DNA from: Flavobacterium psychrophilum
GTDB lineage: Bacteria > Bacteroidota > Bacteroidia > Flavobacteriales > Flavobacteriaceae
Length of the DNA: 64,000 bases
Direction of reading: 5' to 3'
NCBI GenBank assembly: GCA_945874225.1
Contig: CAMCFT010000011.1
Span: forward strand, 39,425-103,424
Under the pieces are notes generated by a model. That model searched no databases. It saw only the letters and a program-made list of their open reading frames with translations, and was not told the DNA's origin. The position numbers and the translations under genes are program-made. How positions within the stretch are numbered: position 1 is the first letter of the stretch; the number at the start of each line of letters is the position of its first letter. Shown here piece after piece: positions 17,592 through 27,254 of this stretch.

Positions 17592-17622
17592 CTTGTCTTT
17601 TTCAGTAAAAAATTTATTTTTG
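17592..17622 (+). promoter_or_regulatory. Promoter of the DUF2795 gene
   Basis: CTTG (17592-17595), a 19-bp spacer and TATTTTTG (17615-17622) fit the Bacteroidota TTTG-N19-TAnnTTTG promoter well. The ATG lies 22 bp further on. Confidence 0.65.
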
Positions 17623-17644
17623 CACAAAACTAAACAGACAAAAG

Positions 17645-17866
17645 ATGTATTGGACATTAGAACTAGCATCCTATCTTAGTGATGCACCGTGGCCTGCTAA
17701 CAAAGACGAACTTATCGACTACGCTATTAGAGCAGGAGCTCCATTAGAAGTAGTAGAAAACCTACAGTCAATAGAAGACGAAGGTGAGATATATGAGTCG
17801 ATGGAAGAAATTTGGCCAGATTATCCTACTGACGAAGATTATCTTTGGAATGAGGACGAATATTAA
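17645..17866 (+). CDS. DUF2795 family small acidic protein
   Basis: The 73-residue protein begins MYWTLELASYLSDAPWPANKDELIDYAIRAG with residues typical of DUF2795, and has an acidic tail (SMEEIWPDYPTDEDYLWNEDEY). DUF2795 proteins are small and widespread and have no settled function. A good promoter and a terminator bracket it as a single-gene unit, which suggests strong independent expression. Confidence 0.8.
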   Translation: MYWTLELASYLSDAPWPANKDELIDYAIRAGAPLEVVENLQSIEDEGEIYESMEEIWPDYPTDEDYLWNEDEY

Positions 17867-17885
17867 AAAAATATCCCAAGAAAAA

Positions 17886-17911
17886 AGTCTCTAAAGAGGC
17901 TTTTTTTTTGG
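17886..17911 (+). terminator. Terminator of the DUF2795 gene
   Basis: AGTCTCT and AGAGGCT form a 7-bp stem (one G-T pair) around a two-base loop, followed by a run of nine Ts. Confidence 0.7.
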
Positions 17912-18030
17912 TTAAATTTGCATTCTCTAAAATGAGAATTTTAAATAAAATCAATTAAAAATAATAATTACAATTAATTATTTGAAATAGTTTCAATTCC
18001 TAATTCGTAATTCGTAATTCGTAAATAAAA

Positions 18031-21000
18031 ATGAGTTTCATAAACAGCATTCTTAAAGCCTTTGTAGGTGATAAATCTCAAAAAGATGTCAAAGCTTTAC
18101 AACCTTATCTAGCGAAAATTAAAACTTTTGAAAGTGGTCTAGCCGCATTATCTAATGATGAACTGCGAGCCAGAACCATATTTTTTAAAGAAAAAATAAA
18201 ACAAGATCGCTCAGAGAAAGACGCGAAAATTGCTTCGCTTAAACTGGAAGCCGAAAGCATCGAAGATATTGATAAACGAGAAGATATTTACCTAGCTATT
18301 GATGCTTTGGAAAAAGAAGCTTACGAAATTTCGGAAAAAACCTTGATGGATATTCTTCCGGAAGCTTTTGCAGTAGTTAAAGAAACAGCTAAAAGATTTA
18401 AGGAGAATACTCAAATAGAAGTAACTGCTACAGCTAAGGACCGAGAACTTTCTGCTACGAAAACCTACATTACACTTGACGGAGACAAGGCTTTTTGGTC
18501 TAATTCCTGGAATGCTGCCGGAAAGCAAATTACCTGGGATATGATTCACTACGATGTCCAGTTGATTGGTGGAATGGTTTTGCACGAAGGTAAAATTGCC
18601 GAAATGCAAACTGGTGAAGGAAAAACTTTGGTTGCAACTTTACCGCTTTATTTGAATGCCTTGACTGGAAACGGGGTGCATTTAGTAACTGTAAATGATT
18701 ACTTGGCCAAACGTGACAGCACTTGGAAAGCACCTCTTTTCGAATTTCACGGTTTGACTGTGGATTGTATCGACAATCACCAACCCAATTCTGAAGGACG
18801 AAAAAAAGCATACGATTCTGATATCACTTACGGAACAAACAACGAATTTGGTTTTGATTATTTGAGAGATAATATGGCGCATTCGCCTGATGATTTGGTG
18901 CAGCGAAAACACAATTATGCCATTGTCGATGAGGTCGATTCGGTCTTAATTGATGATGCCAGAACTCCATTGATTATTTCAGGGCCAGTGCCACAAGGTG
19001 ACCGTCACGAGTTTAATGAGTTGAAACCAAAAATCGAAAATTTGGTAAACCTTCAAAGACAAATAGCTAACGGGTTTTTATCGGAAGCCAAAAAATTAAT
19101 CAAAGAAGGAAATACTAAAGATGGTGGTTTTTTATTATTGAGAGCGCACAGAAGTTTACCAAAAAATAAAGCGTTAATTAAGTTTTTGAGTGAAGAAGGA
19201 ATCAAACAATTGCTTCAAAAAACCGAAAACTCTTATATGCAGGACAACAATCGCGAAATGCCGAAAGTGGATGAAGCTTTGTATTTTGTAATTGAAGAAA
19301 AAAATAATCAGGTAGAATTGACTGATAACGGAATTAAATTCCTTTCAGGAGATACTGAAAGTGATTTCTTTGTTTTACCGGATATTGGAACTGAAATTGC
19401 TCGCATCGAAAAGAAAAGTTTATCCAAAGATGATGAAGCAGAGGAAAAAGAAAAATTATTCCAGGATTTCGGTATCAAAAGCGAACGTATTCATACTTTG
19501 ACACAACTTCTAAAAGCCTATACACTTTTCGAAAAAGATGTCGAATACGTGATTATGGAAAACAAGATTATGATTGTTGATGAGCAAACCGGTCGTATTA
19601 TGGATGGTCGTCGTTATTCTGATGGTTTACACCAAGCGATTGAAGCCAAAGAAAGCGTAAAAATCGAAGATGCAACCCAAACTTTTGCAACGGTAACCCT
19701 TCAGAATTATTTCAGAATGTACAGCAAATTAGCTGGTATGACTGGAACTGCAGTCACTGAAGCTGGTGAGTTATGGCAAATATATAAATTGGATGTTGTC
19801 GAAATTCCTACTAACAGACCAATGGTAAGAAAAGACAAAGAAGATTTTATTTATAAAACCACTCGTGAAAAATTCAATGCCGTAATCGAGGATGTAACCG
19901 AATTATCGAAAGCAGGAAGACCCGTTTTAATTGGTACAACTTCAGTAGAGATTTCGGAATTATTAAGCCGAATGTTGAAAATGCGCGGTGTTGCCCACAA
20001 CGTTTTGAATGCAAAAATGCACAAACAAGAAGCGCAAATTGTAGAAGAAGCAGGGAAATCTGGTGTTGTAACAATCGCAACAAATATGGCTGGTCGTGGA
20101 ACGGATATTAAACTTTCTGCCGAAGTTAAAGCTGCAGGTGGTTTGGCAATTGTTGGTACGGAACGTCACGATTCACGTCGTGTGGACCGTCAGTTGCGTG
20201 GTCGTGCAGGTCGCCAAGGAGATCCGGGAAGTTCGCAGTTTTATGTTTCGCTTGAAGATAACCTGATGCGTTTGTTTGGTTCTGAAAGAGTTGCGAAAGT
20301 AATGGACAGAATGGGATTGCAGGAAGGTGAAGTAATCCAACATTCGATGATGACAAAATCTATCGAAAGAGCGCAGAAAAAAGTAGAAGAAAACAACTTT
20401 GGTGTTCGTAAACGTTTGTTAGAATATGATGATGTTATGAATGCACAACGTGAGGTGGTTTACAAACGTCGTCGTCACGCTTTGCACGGAGAACGTCTAA
20501 AAGTGGATATCGCCAATATGCTTTATGACACTTGCGATTTAATCGCAACCGAAAATAAAGCGACAAATGATTTCAAGAATTTTGAATTCGAATTGATTCG
20601 TTATTTCTCTATCACTTCGCCAGTTTCTGAAAGTGATTTCAATAAATTGACTGAAATAGAATTGACTGGAAAAGTGTATAAAGCAGCTTTGGCATTCTAT
20701 ACCGAAAAAACAGAACGCAGCGCCAGAGAAGCATTTCCTATCATCAAAAATGTTTATGAAGATAAAAATAACCAATTCGAACGTATCATAGTTCCGTTTA
20801 CTGATGGAATAAAATCCCTGAATGTGGTTACTGATTTGAAAAAAGCTTACGAATCAAACGGAAATCAATTGGTTGCCGATTTCGAGAAAAACATCACTTT
20901 AGCAATTGTTGATGAAGCTTGGAAGAAACATTTACGCAAAATGGACGAGTTGAAACAATCAGTTCAATTAGCGGTTCACGAACAAAAAGACCCTTTGCTT

Positions 21001-21381
21001 ATCTATAAATTTGAAGCATACAATTTGTTTAGTTCAATGTTGAATGGCGTAAATAAAGAGGTGATTTCGTTCTTGTTCAAAGGCGATTTACCACAACAAC
21101 AAGCTCCTGCAATTCAAGAAGCAAAACAAGTTAAAATCAAGGAAAACTACAAAACGAGTAAAGACGAAATTCCTAATAGTGATAGTCTTGCTGCCCAAAA
21201 CAGCCAAGCAGGACAAACACAACAACGTCAGGTTACTGAAACCATAGTTCGCGACCAACCGAAAATTAATCGCAACGATACGGTAACGATTCAAAATGTG
21301 GCCAATGGACAAACACAAGAAATGAAATACAAGAAAGCCGAGAGCTTGATTGCAAACGGAACTTGGGTTTTAGTTCACTAG
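18031..21381 (+). CDS. secA: Preprotein translocase ATPase SecA
   Basis: Motor ATPase that drives proteins through SecYEG at the inner membrane. The 1116-residue protein has the DEAD-type Walker [15 protein letters not shown] (about residue 191), the Walker [22 protein letters not shown], the motif [13 protein letters not shown] and the arginine-finger region [19 protein letters not shown]. It is longer than the E. coli protein because of insertions in the first half (for example around residues 330-490), as usual in Bacteroidota. The C-terminus ends GTWVLVH and lacks the CxC zinc-binding tail found in many SecA proteins. It is a single-gene unit followed by a terminator. Confidence 0.97.
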   Translation: MSFINSILKAFVGDKSQKDVKALQPYLAKIKTFESGLAALSNDELRARTIFFKEKIKQDRSEKDAKIASLKLEAESIEDIDKREDIYLAIDALEKEAYEISEKTLMDILPEAFAVVKETAKRFKENTQIEVTATAKDRELSATKTYITLDGDKAFWSNSWNAAGKQITWDMIHYDVQLIGGMVLHEGKIAEMQTGEGKTLVATLPLYLNALTGNGVHLVTVNDYLAKRDSTWKAPLFEFHGLTVDCIDNHQPNSEGRKKAYDSDITYGTNNEFGFDYLRDNMAHSPDDLVQRKHNYAIVDEVDSVLIDDARTPLIISGPVPQGDRHEFNELKPKIENLVNLQRQIANGFLSEAKKLIKEGNTKDGGFLLLRAHRSLPKNKALIKFLSEEGIKQLLQKTENSYMQDNNREMPKVDEALYFVIEEKNNQVELTDNGIKFLSGDTESDFFVLPDIGTEIARIEKKSLSKDDEAEEKEKLFQDFGIKSERIHTLTQLLKAYTLFEKDVEYVIMENKIMIVDEQTGRIMDGRRYSDGLHQAIEAKESVKIEDATQTFATVTLQNYFRMYSKLAGMTGTAVTEAGELWQIYKLDVVEIPTNRPMVRKDKEDFIYKTTREKFNAVIEDVTELSKAGRPVLIGTTSVEISELLSRMLKMRGVAHNVLNAKMHKQEAQIVEEAGKSGVVTIATNMAGRGTDIKLSAEVKAAGGLAIVGTERHDSRRVDRQLRGRAGRQGDPGSSQFYVSLEDNLMRLFGSERVAKVMDRMGLQEGEVIQHSMMTKSIERAQKKVEENNFGVRKRLLEYDDVMNAQREVVYKRRRHALHGERLKVDIANMLYDTCDLIATENKATNDFKNFEFELIRYFSITSPVSESDFNKLTEIELTGKVYKAALAFYTEKTERSAREAFPIIKNVYEDKNNQFERIIVPFTDGIKSLNVVTDLKKAYESNGNQLVADFEKNITLAIVDEAWKKHLRKMDELKQSVQLAVHEQKDPLLIYKFEAYNLFSSMLNGVNKEVISFLFKGDLPQQQAPAIQEAKQVKIKENYKTSKDEIPNSDSLAAQNSQAGQTQQRQVTETIVRDQPKINRNDTVTIQNVANGQTQEMKYKKAESLIANGTWVLVH

Positions 21382-21425
21382 TAAACAGATGGCAGTTTGC
21401 AGACAGCAGACGCAGTAAATAATTC

Positions 21426-21463
21426 AATCCTCAATTACGAAAGTAGTTGGGGATTTTTTTTTA
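21426..21463 (+). terminator. Terminator of secA
   Basis: A stem of about 13 bp (AATCCTCAATTAC with GTAGTTGGGGATT, two G-T pairs) closes on a GAAA loop and is followed by a run of Ts. It lies 45 bp after the secA stop codon. Confidence 0.75.
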
Positions 21464-21491
21464 CATTTGAGAAGAATATAACTTCATAACT

Positions 21492-21506
21492 GTCCGCTAA
21501 GCGGAC
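21492..21506. repeat. GTCCGC-taa-GCGGAC palindrome, copy 1
   Basis: A 15-bp near-palindrome in the secA-MFS spacer. The identical sequence occurs at 25468-25482, so it is a dispersed short repeat. Confidence 0.5.
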
Positions 21507-21543
21507 TAAATTTTAAGGATACAAACACTTTATAAAAACTTTG

Positions 21544-21652
21544 CCACGAATTACACGAATTTTCACGAATTTTTTTAAAAATTAAAACAGAAATTTGTGC
21601 TAATTCGTGACCCGAGACCAAGATCGAACTGGCGAAGCAAATTCGTGGCTAA
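21544..21652. repeat. 'Cacgaatt' palindromic repeat carrying a second repeat inside it
   Basis: GCCACGAATTACACGAATTT (from about 21543) is partly complementary to the region around 21590-21648 (TTTGTG, TAATTCGTG, ATTCGTGGC). The right arm is interrupted by a unit running from TGACCCGAG to GGCGAAGCAA (21608-21640). This unit resembles the one inside the methyltransferase gene at 14483-14513. It is a repeat within a repeat immediately upstream of the MFS gene. Confidence 0.5.
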
Positions 21653-21663
21653 AAAAAATCACC

Positions 21664-22839
21664 TTGAAAAACATCACACGTACCGTCTGGATTTTATCGT
21701 TCGTAAGTCTGTTTACAGATATGGCAAGCGAAATGTTGTATCCTATAATGCCCATTTATTTAAAAACCGTAGGTTTTTCGATTGTGTTGATTGGTATTCT
21801 TGAAGGTGTTGCCGAAGCTGTGGCTGGAATCAGCAAAGGCTATTTTGGCAAACTTTCGGACAATTCAGGAAAGCGAGTTCCTTATGTGCAAATTGGTTAT
21901 GCTTTCAGCGCTCTTTCAAAACCAATGATGGCGCTTTTTATTTATCCACTTTGGATTTTCTTTGCACGAACCATAGACCGTTTTGGAAAAGGAATCCGAA
22001 CTGGTGCCAGAGATGCCATACTTTCGGATGAAGCTACTCCGGAAACGAAAGGTAAGGTTTTTGGTTTTCATCGTTCTATGGATACTTTAGGGGCAGTTTT
22101 GGGGCCATTATTGGCCTTGCTCTACCTCTATTATTATCCCGAGGATTACAAAACCTTATTTTACATTGCTTTTTTCCCGGGACTTTTTGCCATTTTGGCT
22201 TCCTTCTTGCTCAAAGACAAAAACAATACACCGCCGAAAGAGAAAAAACCCGCCTCTTTTTTAGTCTCTTTCAACTATTGGAAAGAAAGTCCAGTATTGT
22301 ATCGCAAAGTCGTGATTGGATTATTGGCTTTTGCATTATTTAATAGCTCGGATGTGTTTTTATTATTGAAAGCCAAACAATCCGGATTAAGCGACACCTT
22401 GGTCATTGGACTTTACATTTTTTATAACTTAGTATATGCCTTGTGCGCTTTCCCAATTGGAATTCTGGCGGACAAAATTGGATTGAAAAAAATGTTTATT
22501 GCCGGATTATCACTATTTATAATCGTGTATTTAGGAATGGGATTAAGCACGAACAGTTATGTTTTAGTTGTACTCTTTTTACTCTACGGAATTTACGCTG
22601 CTGCCACCGAAGGTATTGCCAAAGCTTGGATCAGCAACATAACCGACAAAAAAGACACGGCAACGGCAATAGGAACTTATGCCGGGTTTCAAAGTATTTG
22701 TGCAATGCTGGCCAGTTCATTGGCGGGATTGATTTGGTATCAATTTGGAGCAAGCGAAACCTTTATGGTTACTGGTTTTGCGACGATTTTGATTTTGTTT
22801 TATTTTGTGTTTTGGGTTAGGTTGAAAGTAGGGAATTAG
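21664..22839 (+). CDS. MFS transporter
   Basis: A 391-residue major facilitator with about 12 membrane segments. The first-loop motif A region is GYFGKLSDNSGKRVPYV and the second is DRFGKGIRTGARDAILSDE. The family exports or imports small molecules using the proton gradient; the substrate cannot be told. The start is uncertain. A GTG at 21607 would add 19 residues that are encoded entirely by a repeat. A TTG at 21664 gives MKNITRTVWILSFVSLFTDM, a normal first helix, and is preferred here. Confidence 0.82.
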   Translation: MKNITRTVWILSFVSLFTDMASEMLYPIMPIYLKTVGFSIVLIGILEGVAEAVAGISKGYFGKLSDNSGKRVPYVQIGYAFSALSKPMMALFIYPLWIFFARTIDRFGKGIRTGARDAILSDEATPETKGKVFGFHRSMDTLGAVLGPLLALLYLYYYPEDYKTLFYIAFFPGLFAILASFLLKDKNNTPPKEKKPASFLVSFNYWKESPVLYRKVVIGLLAFALFNSSDVFLLLKAKQSGLSDTLVIGLYIFYNLVYALCAFPIGILADKIGLKKMFIAGLSLFIIVYLGMGLSTNSYVLVVLFLLYGIYAAATEGIAKAWISNITDKKDTATAIGTYAGFQSICAMLASSLAGLIWYQFGASETFMVTGFATILILFYFVFWVRLKVGN

Positions 22840-22961
22840 TGAGTTTTATAATTTGAATTTGATTAAATTAGCAGAATAATTGGATAATCATTGATGTAAT
22901 TAATTCAGAGCGAATTTGTATGATAAAATCTCAAAAATATAGAAATTAGTAATCACTAAGA

Positions 22962-24530
22962 ATGAAAAAACTAACATTATTTTCAATACTATTATTACTC
23001 ATTGGATGCTCTCCAAAAATAAGCAACAATTTTGAACAGAATAAATATATAAAGAATTACAATATTCATATAATAAATGATTCTTTACAATTATATTTTA
23101 AAACTCCAGGCGATATAATATACACAACGGATAAGAATGAGTTAAAAAAAATAATTCGCAAAGGAAAATTAAAACCAAAAGACAGTGTTTTGGTTTATGG
23201 AAAATCCAATGAGCCACCCTATGAATATTATGTAACTGTATCTGAAAATCACAAACAAAATAACATAAAACACTTTGTTGTATTCGACACAATAATAAAT
23301 AAAAAAACAATACAATTTATTGGAAATCCTCTATCTGAAAATTCTAACAGCACTTTAAAAATTGATTTGGAAAATATTATTAAAAGCTTAGAAGTTGGCA
23401 AAAATTATAGAAAAGAGATTAGTACAGTTATGGATATTGTAAAAAAACATCAAAATTCAAATAAGTACTTTGCTATATTAAATGAAATTATTGATTTCCC
23501 AACTTATGACAAACAAGAAGAATGGACTAAATTACAAATGGAACTTACTTTTGCTTCATTTCTAGGAAATAATGATTTTTATGAGAAATATTTAAATCAA
23601 CTTGAATCTAAATTTAAATCAAACGACACAATTTCTAAAATAATAAAAGAGAATTCCTCAACTGACCAAAAAGTTATAGAAACAATTACTAATGAGGCTA
23701 AAAGCCATAAGATTGTAATGATTAATGAAAATCATTTTTATCCTAATCATAGGTTATTTGTCTCAGATTTATTACTTAGCCTTAAAGAAATTGGATATAA
23801 TTATTTAGCATTGGAAGCTTTAGATGTAAAACAAGATAGCTTGTTAAATTTAGTAAATGCCTACCCAACTTTAAAAACAGGATTTTACACTAGTGAACAA
23901 AATTATTCAAATCTAATAAGAAAGGCTAAAGAGTTAGGTTTTGAATTCATAGCATATGAAAATTTTGACAACAGTAAAGACAGAGAAATTGGACAAGCAG
24001 AAAATATTTATAACAAAACATTTAAAATAAAACCTAACTCAAAAGTCTTGGTACTAGCAGGAATAGACCATATTCTAGAAAAACAAACAAGAGAAGGTAA
24101 AAAATGGATGGCAACAATATTTAAAGAAAAATACAATATCGATCCTCTTACAGTTAGCCAAACACACCTTAACTCCTATAGAAAATCAGTTGATTCAGAT
24201 TATAGTATTTTTAAAAGTGAATTATTTAATAATGAAAGATTAAATTCTGTTGACTTTCTTGTATTGAACAATAAAAAAATAGTCAATTTAACAACCGGTT
24301 ATAATTATCAAAATAACTCAGAAACAGATGTACAAGTAGAATTGTTTTATGCGAATGAAATTTTAGATAGCTTTGATCATAATAAAAAAGCACCATATTT
24401 TTCAACTATTTTAAAAACTGGAAAAAAGTATAACTTACCAATAGATAAAAAAAGAGGAATGTGCTTATATACCTATGACAAAAATGGAAAACGAATTGAT
24501 AACCAAATAATCGCACCAGCAAATAACTAA
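22962..24530 (+). CDS. Lipoprotein with Tiki/EreA/ChaN-like domain
   Basis: A 522-residue lipoprotein with a short signal peptide ending in the lipobox LIGC (Cys16). Residues 1-240 match nothing I know. From about 250 there is a fold resembling the Tiki/TraB/EreA/ChaN group: KIVMINENHFYPNHR (Glu and His in the first motif), YNYLALEAL and SKVLVLAGIDHILEK. Members include erythromycin esterases and putative metalloproteases or haem-binding proteins, so the role here is unclear. The gene is AT-rich, stands alone and has no marked promoter. The domain call rests on three short motifs. Confidence 0.5.
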   Translation: MKKLTLFSILLLLIGCSPKISNNFEQNKYIKNYNIHIINDSLQLYFKTPGDIIYTTDKNELKKIIRKGKLKPKDSVLVYGKSNEPPYEYYVTVSENHKQNNIKHFVVFDTIINKKTIQFIGNPLSENSNSTLKIDLENIIKSLEVGKNYRKEISTVMDIVKKHQNSNKYFAILNEIIDFPTYDKQEEWTKLQMELTFASFLGNNDFYEKYLNQLESKFKSNDTISKIIKENSSTDQKVIETITNEAKSHKIVMINENHFYPNHRLFVSDLLLSLKEIGYNYLALEALDVKQDSLLNLVNAYPTLKTGFYTSEQNYSNLIRKAKELGFEFIAYENFDNSKDREIGQAENIYNKTFKIKPNSKVLVLAGIDHILEKQTREGKKWMATIFKEKYNIDPLTVSQTHLNSYRKSVDSDYSIFKSELFNNERLNSVDFLVLNNKKIVNLTTGYNYQNNSETDVQVELFYANEILDSFDHNKKAPYFSTILKTGKKYNLPIDKKRGMCLYTYDKNGKRIDNQIIAPANN

Positions 24531-24598
24531 GGATTAGTTGAGTGCAAAACACCAGCAAATTAGAATTAAAAAACAATATCTAATAAAACGAATTTCAA

Positions 24599-24934
24599 AT
24601 GACTATCCCGTTCCAAACTATAGACTGGAGTAACATAGAAAAAACGGAACACAAAGGTGAAACTGGAACTTCGTTTTGGCAAACAACACAATTTGCTGGG
24701 CTTCGAGTTCGAAAAGTGGAATATTCTTCAGGTTATCTGGCGGATCATTGGTGCAAAAAAGGGCATATTGTGCATTGCCTCGAAGGCGAATTTATCAGCG
24801 AATTGGGAAACGGCGAGCAATTCTTTCTATCGAAAGGAATGACGTATATTGTTTCTGACGATTTGAGTTCACATCGCTCTATTACTGCCAAAGGCGTCAC
24901 TTTGTTAATCATCGACGGTGACTTTATGAAATAA
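24599..24934 (+). CDS. Small cupin-fold protein (DHCW-motif type)
   Basis: The 111 residues form a single cupin barrel. The segment YLADHWCKKGHIVHCLEGEF supplies the two histidines and the Glu of cupin motif 1. The family, small cupins with a conserved Asp-His-Trp/Cys motif, has no assigned reaction that I know. It lies alone between the Tiki-like lipoprotein and a repeat-rich spacer. Confidence 0.65.
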   Translation: MTIPFQTIDWSNIEKTEHKGETGTSFWQTTQFAGLRVRKVEYSSGYLADHWCKKGHIVHCLEGEFISELGNGEQFFLSKGMTYIVSDDLSSHRSITAKGVTLLIIDGDFMK

Positions 24935-24966
24935 CACCAATTCATTTCTAGATTAGTCCAATTGTC

Positions 24967-25038
24967 AGTTCGAGCTCGTCATCCTGAGCGAAGCCGAAGG
25001 GCGAGAACCATTATCATCTAGACTGCGCTCGATGTGAC
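24967..25038. repeat. Interspersed 'cctgagcgaagccgaaggg' and 'gactgcgctcgatgtgac' repeats
   Basis: Two short repeat units stand side by side. The first (about 24967-25010) reads through TCCTGAGCGAAGCCGAAGGG. The second (25015-25038) is the same 24-mer as argS 1232-1255 with one mismatch. Both types are known to me as very common dispersed repeats in Flavobacteriaceae. Confidence 0.6.
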
Positions 25039-25171
25039 AAAAAAATATTTGACTAATATATTATTGATATAACCTAAAATATGAAAAACGCCTGAAATCT
25101 TTTTCTTCTAAAGAATTTTCTTTATATTTACTTCAACAAAATCAGAAATCTAATATCTAAAATTTAATATT

Positions 25172-25282
25172 ATGGCAAAAAGTCAAGACGCAAAAAAAAC
25201 CGTAAAAAAAGAACCTCTTAAAACCGCCAAGGAAAAGAAAGAGGAAAAAAGAGAAAAGAAAAACAGTCCAAAAAGAGACTAA
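25172..25282 (+). CDS. 36-residue lysine-rich protein
   Basis: A short frame begins MAKSQDAKKTVKKEPLKTAK and ends KKNSPKRD. Sixteen of its 36 residues are lysine or arginine, with several acidic residues and no hydrophobic core. A TATATTTA motif, one mismatch from TAnnTTTG, lies at about 25132-25139, and a strong terminator follows 25 bp after the stop codon, which argues for a real transcription unit. I recall similar tiny basic proteins in other flavobacteria but cannot name a function; nucleic-acid or ribosome binding is a guess. Confidence 0.6.
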   Translation: MAKSQDAKKTVKKEPLKTAKEKKEEKREKKNSPKRD

Positions 25283-25307
25283 AATTAGTGTTCAGTGTTC
25301 AGTTTAT

Positions 25308-25343
25308 AGTGTTCAGTAGTTGTACTGAACACTATTTTTTTTT
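25308..25343 (+). terminator. Terminator of the 36-residue protein gene
   Basis: A perfect 11-bp stem (AGTGTTCAGTA, 25308-25318; complement 25323-25333) closes on GTTG and is followed by a run of Ts. Confidence 0.85.
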
Positions 25344-25369
25344 CTAACCATAACTAATAAGAATAATAA

Positions 25370-25457
25370 TTTTCGCCACAGATTTCACAGATTTTTTAAA
25401 TAAATACAATTCACTTTTTCTTTAATCTGTGAAAATCTGTGAAATCTGTGGCGAAAA
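25370..25457. repeat. 88-bp palindromic repeat, 26-bp perfect arms ('ccacagatttcacagat' type)
   Basis: The arm at 25370-25395 (TTTTCGCCACAGATTTCACA...) has its exact complement at 25432-25457. Each arm itself contains direct repeats of ACAGATTT. The GTCCGC-taa-GCGGAC palindrome follows at 25468-25482. Confidence 0.7.
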
Positions 25458-25492
25458 AACAAAGTTAGTCCGCTAAGCGGACTCAACACTAC

Positions 25493-26953
25493 TTACATTA
25501 AAGGGATATTTTCTAAAATCTCCAATACAAATTTCCAAAATTTTTGTGAAGACACAATACTTGCTCTTTCGTCTGGTGAATGCGCTCCCTGAATCGTTGG
25601 TCCAAAAGAAATCATATCCATATCGGGATAATTCGTTCCCAGAATTCCACATTCTAAACCAGCGTGACAAGCCACTACTTTTGGTTTTTCGTTGTTTTGC
25701 TTCTCATAGATTTTAACCAATAAATCCAAGATTTCGGATTTAACATTTGGAGTCCAACCTGGATAAGAACCTGCCAAATTTACTTCGCAACCACATAATT
25801 CAAAAGCAGAACGCAAGGCATTTGCCAAATCAAATTTGGAAGTTTCTACCGAAGAACGTGTTAAACATCCAATAGAAATTTCACCATCTTTGATGATAAC
25901 ACGAGCCACATTATTAGAAGTTTCCACTAAATCTTCCATATCGGCAGACATTCTGTAAACACCATTGTGCGCAGCATAAATCGACCGAATAATACCTTCC
26001 TGCACGCCCAAATCCATTACTTTTTTAGGCAAATCACATTTCACGATTTCAATAGTCAGGTTCGGTTCGGTAGATTTGAATTCGGTTTTGATGTCGTTGA
26101 TAATTTCCTGCATATCAAAAATATACGCTTCGTCATACATTCCGGCCACAATCACTTTGGCAACACTTTCTCTCGGAATCGCATTGCGCAAACTTCCACC
26201 ATTAATTTCTGAAACCTGAAGTCCAAAATTTTCGAAAGCATCAAACAACAAACGATTCATAATTTTGTTGGCATTACCCAAACCTTTGTGAATATCCATT
26301 CCGGAATGTCCTCCGTTTAAACCTTTAACAGTAATTGTGTAACCAACAGAACCCTCTGGAGTTTCTTCTTCGTGATATTCTCGGGTAGCCGTAACATCGA
26401 CCCCTCCGGCACAACCAATGTCAATTTCGTCATCTTCTTCAGTATCTAAATTCAAAAGAATTTCTCCCTTAAGAATTCCGCCTTTCAGATTCAGCGCTCC
26501 TGTCATTCCGGTTTCTTCGTCAATGGTAAACAAAGCTTCGATCGCTGGATGTTTAATCGTTTTAGATTCTAAAATTGCCATAATCATAGCAACTCCAAGA
26601 CCATTATCAGCGCCAAGTGTAGTTCCGCGAGCACGAACCCAGTCGCCATCGACATACATATCGATTCCTTGTGAGTCAAAATCAAAGACGGTATCAGAAT
26701 TTTTTTGATGCACCATATCGAGATGTCCTTGTAGTACAATTGGTTTCCGATTTTCCATTCCCACAGTGGCAGGTTTTCGGATAATTACATTTCGGATTTC
26801 ATCTTCAAAAGTTTCCAATCCCAGTGAATTTCCAAAGTTCTTCATAAACTCAATAACGCGTTCTTCTTTTTTGGATGGACGCGGAACGGCATTCAAATCG
26901 GCAAATTTGTTCCAAAGTGCTTTTGGTTCTAGATTTCTTATTTCTTGGCTCAT
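25493..26953 (-). CDS. pepD: Beta-Ala-His (aminoacyl-histidine) dipeptidase
   Basis: Cytosolic M20-family metallopeptidase that cleaves Xaa-His dipeptides. The 486 residues are full length. The metal ligands are visible in order: His in VLQGHLDMVHQ, Asp in LGADNGLGVAM, the paired Glu in TIDEETGMTGA, Asp in LNLDTEEDDE and His in GAHSPDERAS near the end. HAGLECGILG is the family signature close to the C-terminus. The gene starts 7 bp after the stop codon of the ParE-type toxin gene, so the two may share a transcript. Confidence 0.94.
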   Translation of the reverse strand: MSQEIRNLEPKALWNKFADLNAVPRPSKKEERVIEFMKNFGNSLGLETFEDEIRNVIIRKPATVGMENRKPIVLQGHLDMVHQKNSDTVFDFDSQGIDMYVDGDWVRARGTTLGADNGLGVAMIMAILESKTIKHPAIEALFTIDEETGMTGALNLKGGILKGEILLNLDTEEDDEIDIGCAGGVDVTATREYHEEETPEGSVGYTITVKGLNGGHSGMDIHKGLGNANKIMNRLLFDAFENFGLQVSEINGGSLRNAIPRESVAKVIVAGMYDEAYIFDMQEIINDIKTEFKSTEPNLTIEIVKCDLPKKVMDLGVQEGIIRSIYAAHNGVYRMSADMEDLVETSNNVARVIIKDGEISIGCLTRSSVETSKFDLANALRSAFELCGCEVNLAGSYPGWTPNVKSEILDLLVKIYEKQNNEKPKVVACHAGLECGILGTNYPDMDMISFGPTIQGAHSPDERASIVSSQKFWKFVLEILENIPLM

Positions 26954-26960
26954 TATATTT

Positions 26961-27254
26961 TTATTTTGGATATTTTACAGGGTTCAAATTAGTATTAAAA
27001 ACAGACATAATATAAATGATTTTAAGTTCTTCATCTATATAATAAAGGAGAATAAAAGGAAATTTTCGGATGGGAAAACCGTGATAATCTTTGTATCGAA
27101 TTTGAAAGAAAGGACTTTTAGTCAAAGTTTCTATATGCTCTTCAACTACTTGAAAAAAATAAGTGCCCAACCCATTCTGTTTGGATTCATAATAGTCAAT
27201 AGCGTCTTGTATATCAAGAATGGCCCTTGGTTCAATTACAACTTTATAAATCAT
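26961..27254 (-). CDS. ParE/RelE-family toxin
   Basis: A 97-residue protein with the RelE/ParE fold pattern: VVIEPRAILDIQDAIDYYESKQ, then GLGTYFFQVVEEHIETL, then FPIRKFPFILLYYIDEELKIIYIMSVFNTN. Family members either cut mRNA at the ribosome (RelE) or poison gyrase (ParE); the sequence does not decide which. Its start overlaps the upstream antitoxin gene by 4 bases (ATGA), the usual coupling for such pairs. It ends 7 bp before pepD. Confidence 0.85.
   Translation of the reverse strand: MIYKVVIEPRAILDIQDAIDYYESKQNGLGTYFFQVVEEHIETLTKSPFFQIRYKDYHGFPIRKFPFILLYYIDEELKIIYIMSVFNTNLNPVKYPK

Noticed and set aside
21607..21663. GTG start for the MFS transporter at 21607
   Set aside because: The first 19 codons lie in a dispersed repeat; the TTG at 21664 gives a normal N-terminal helix.
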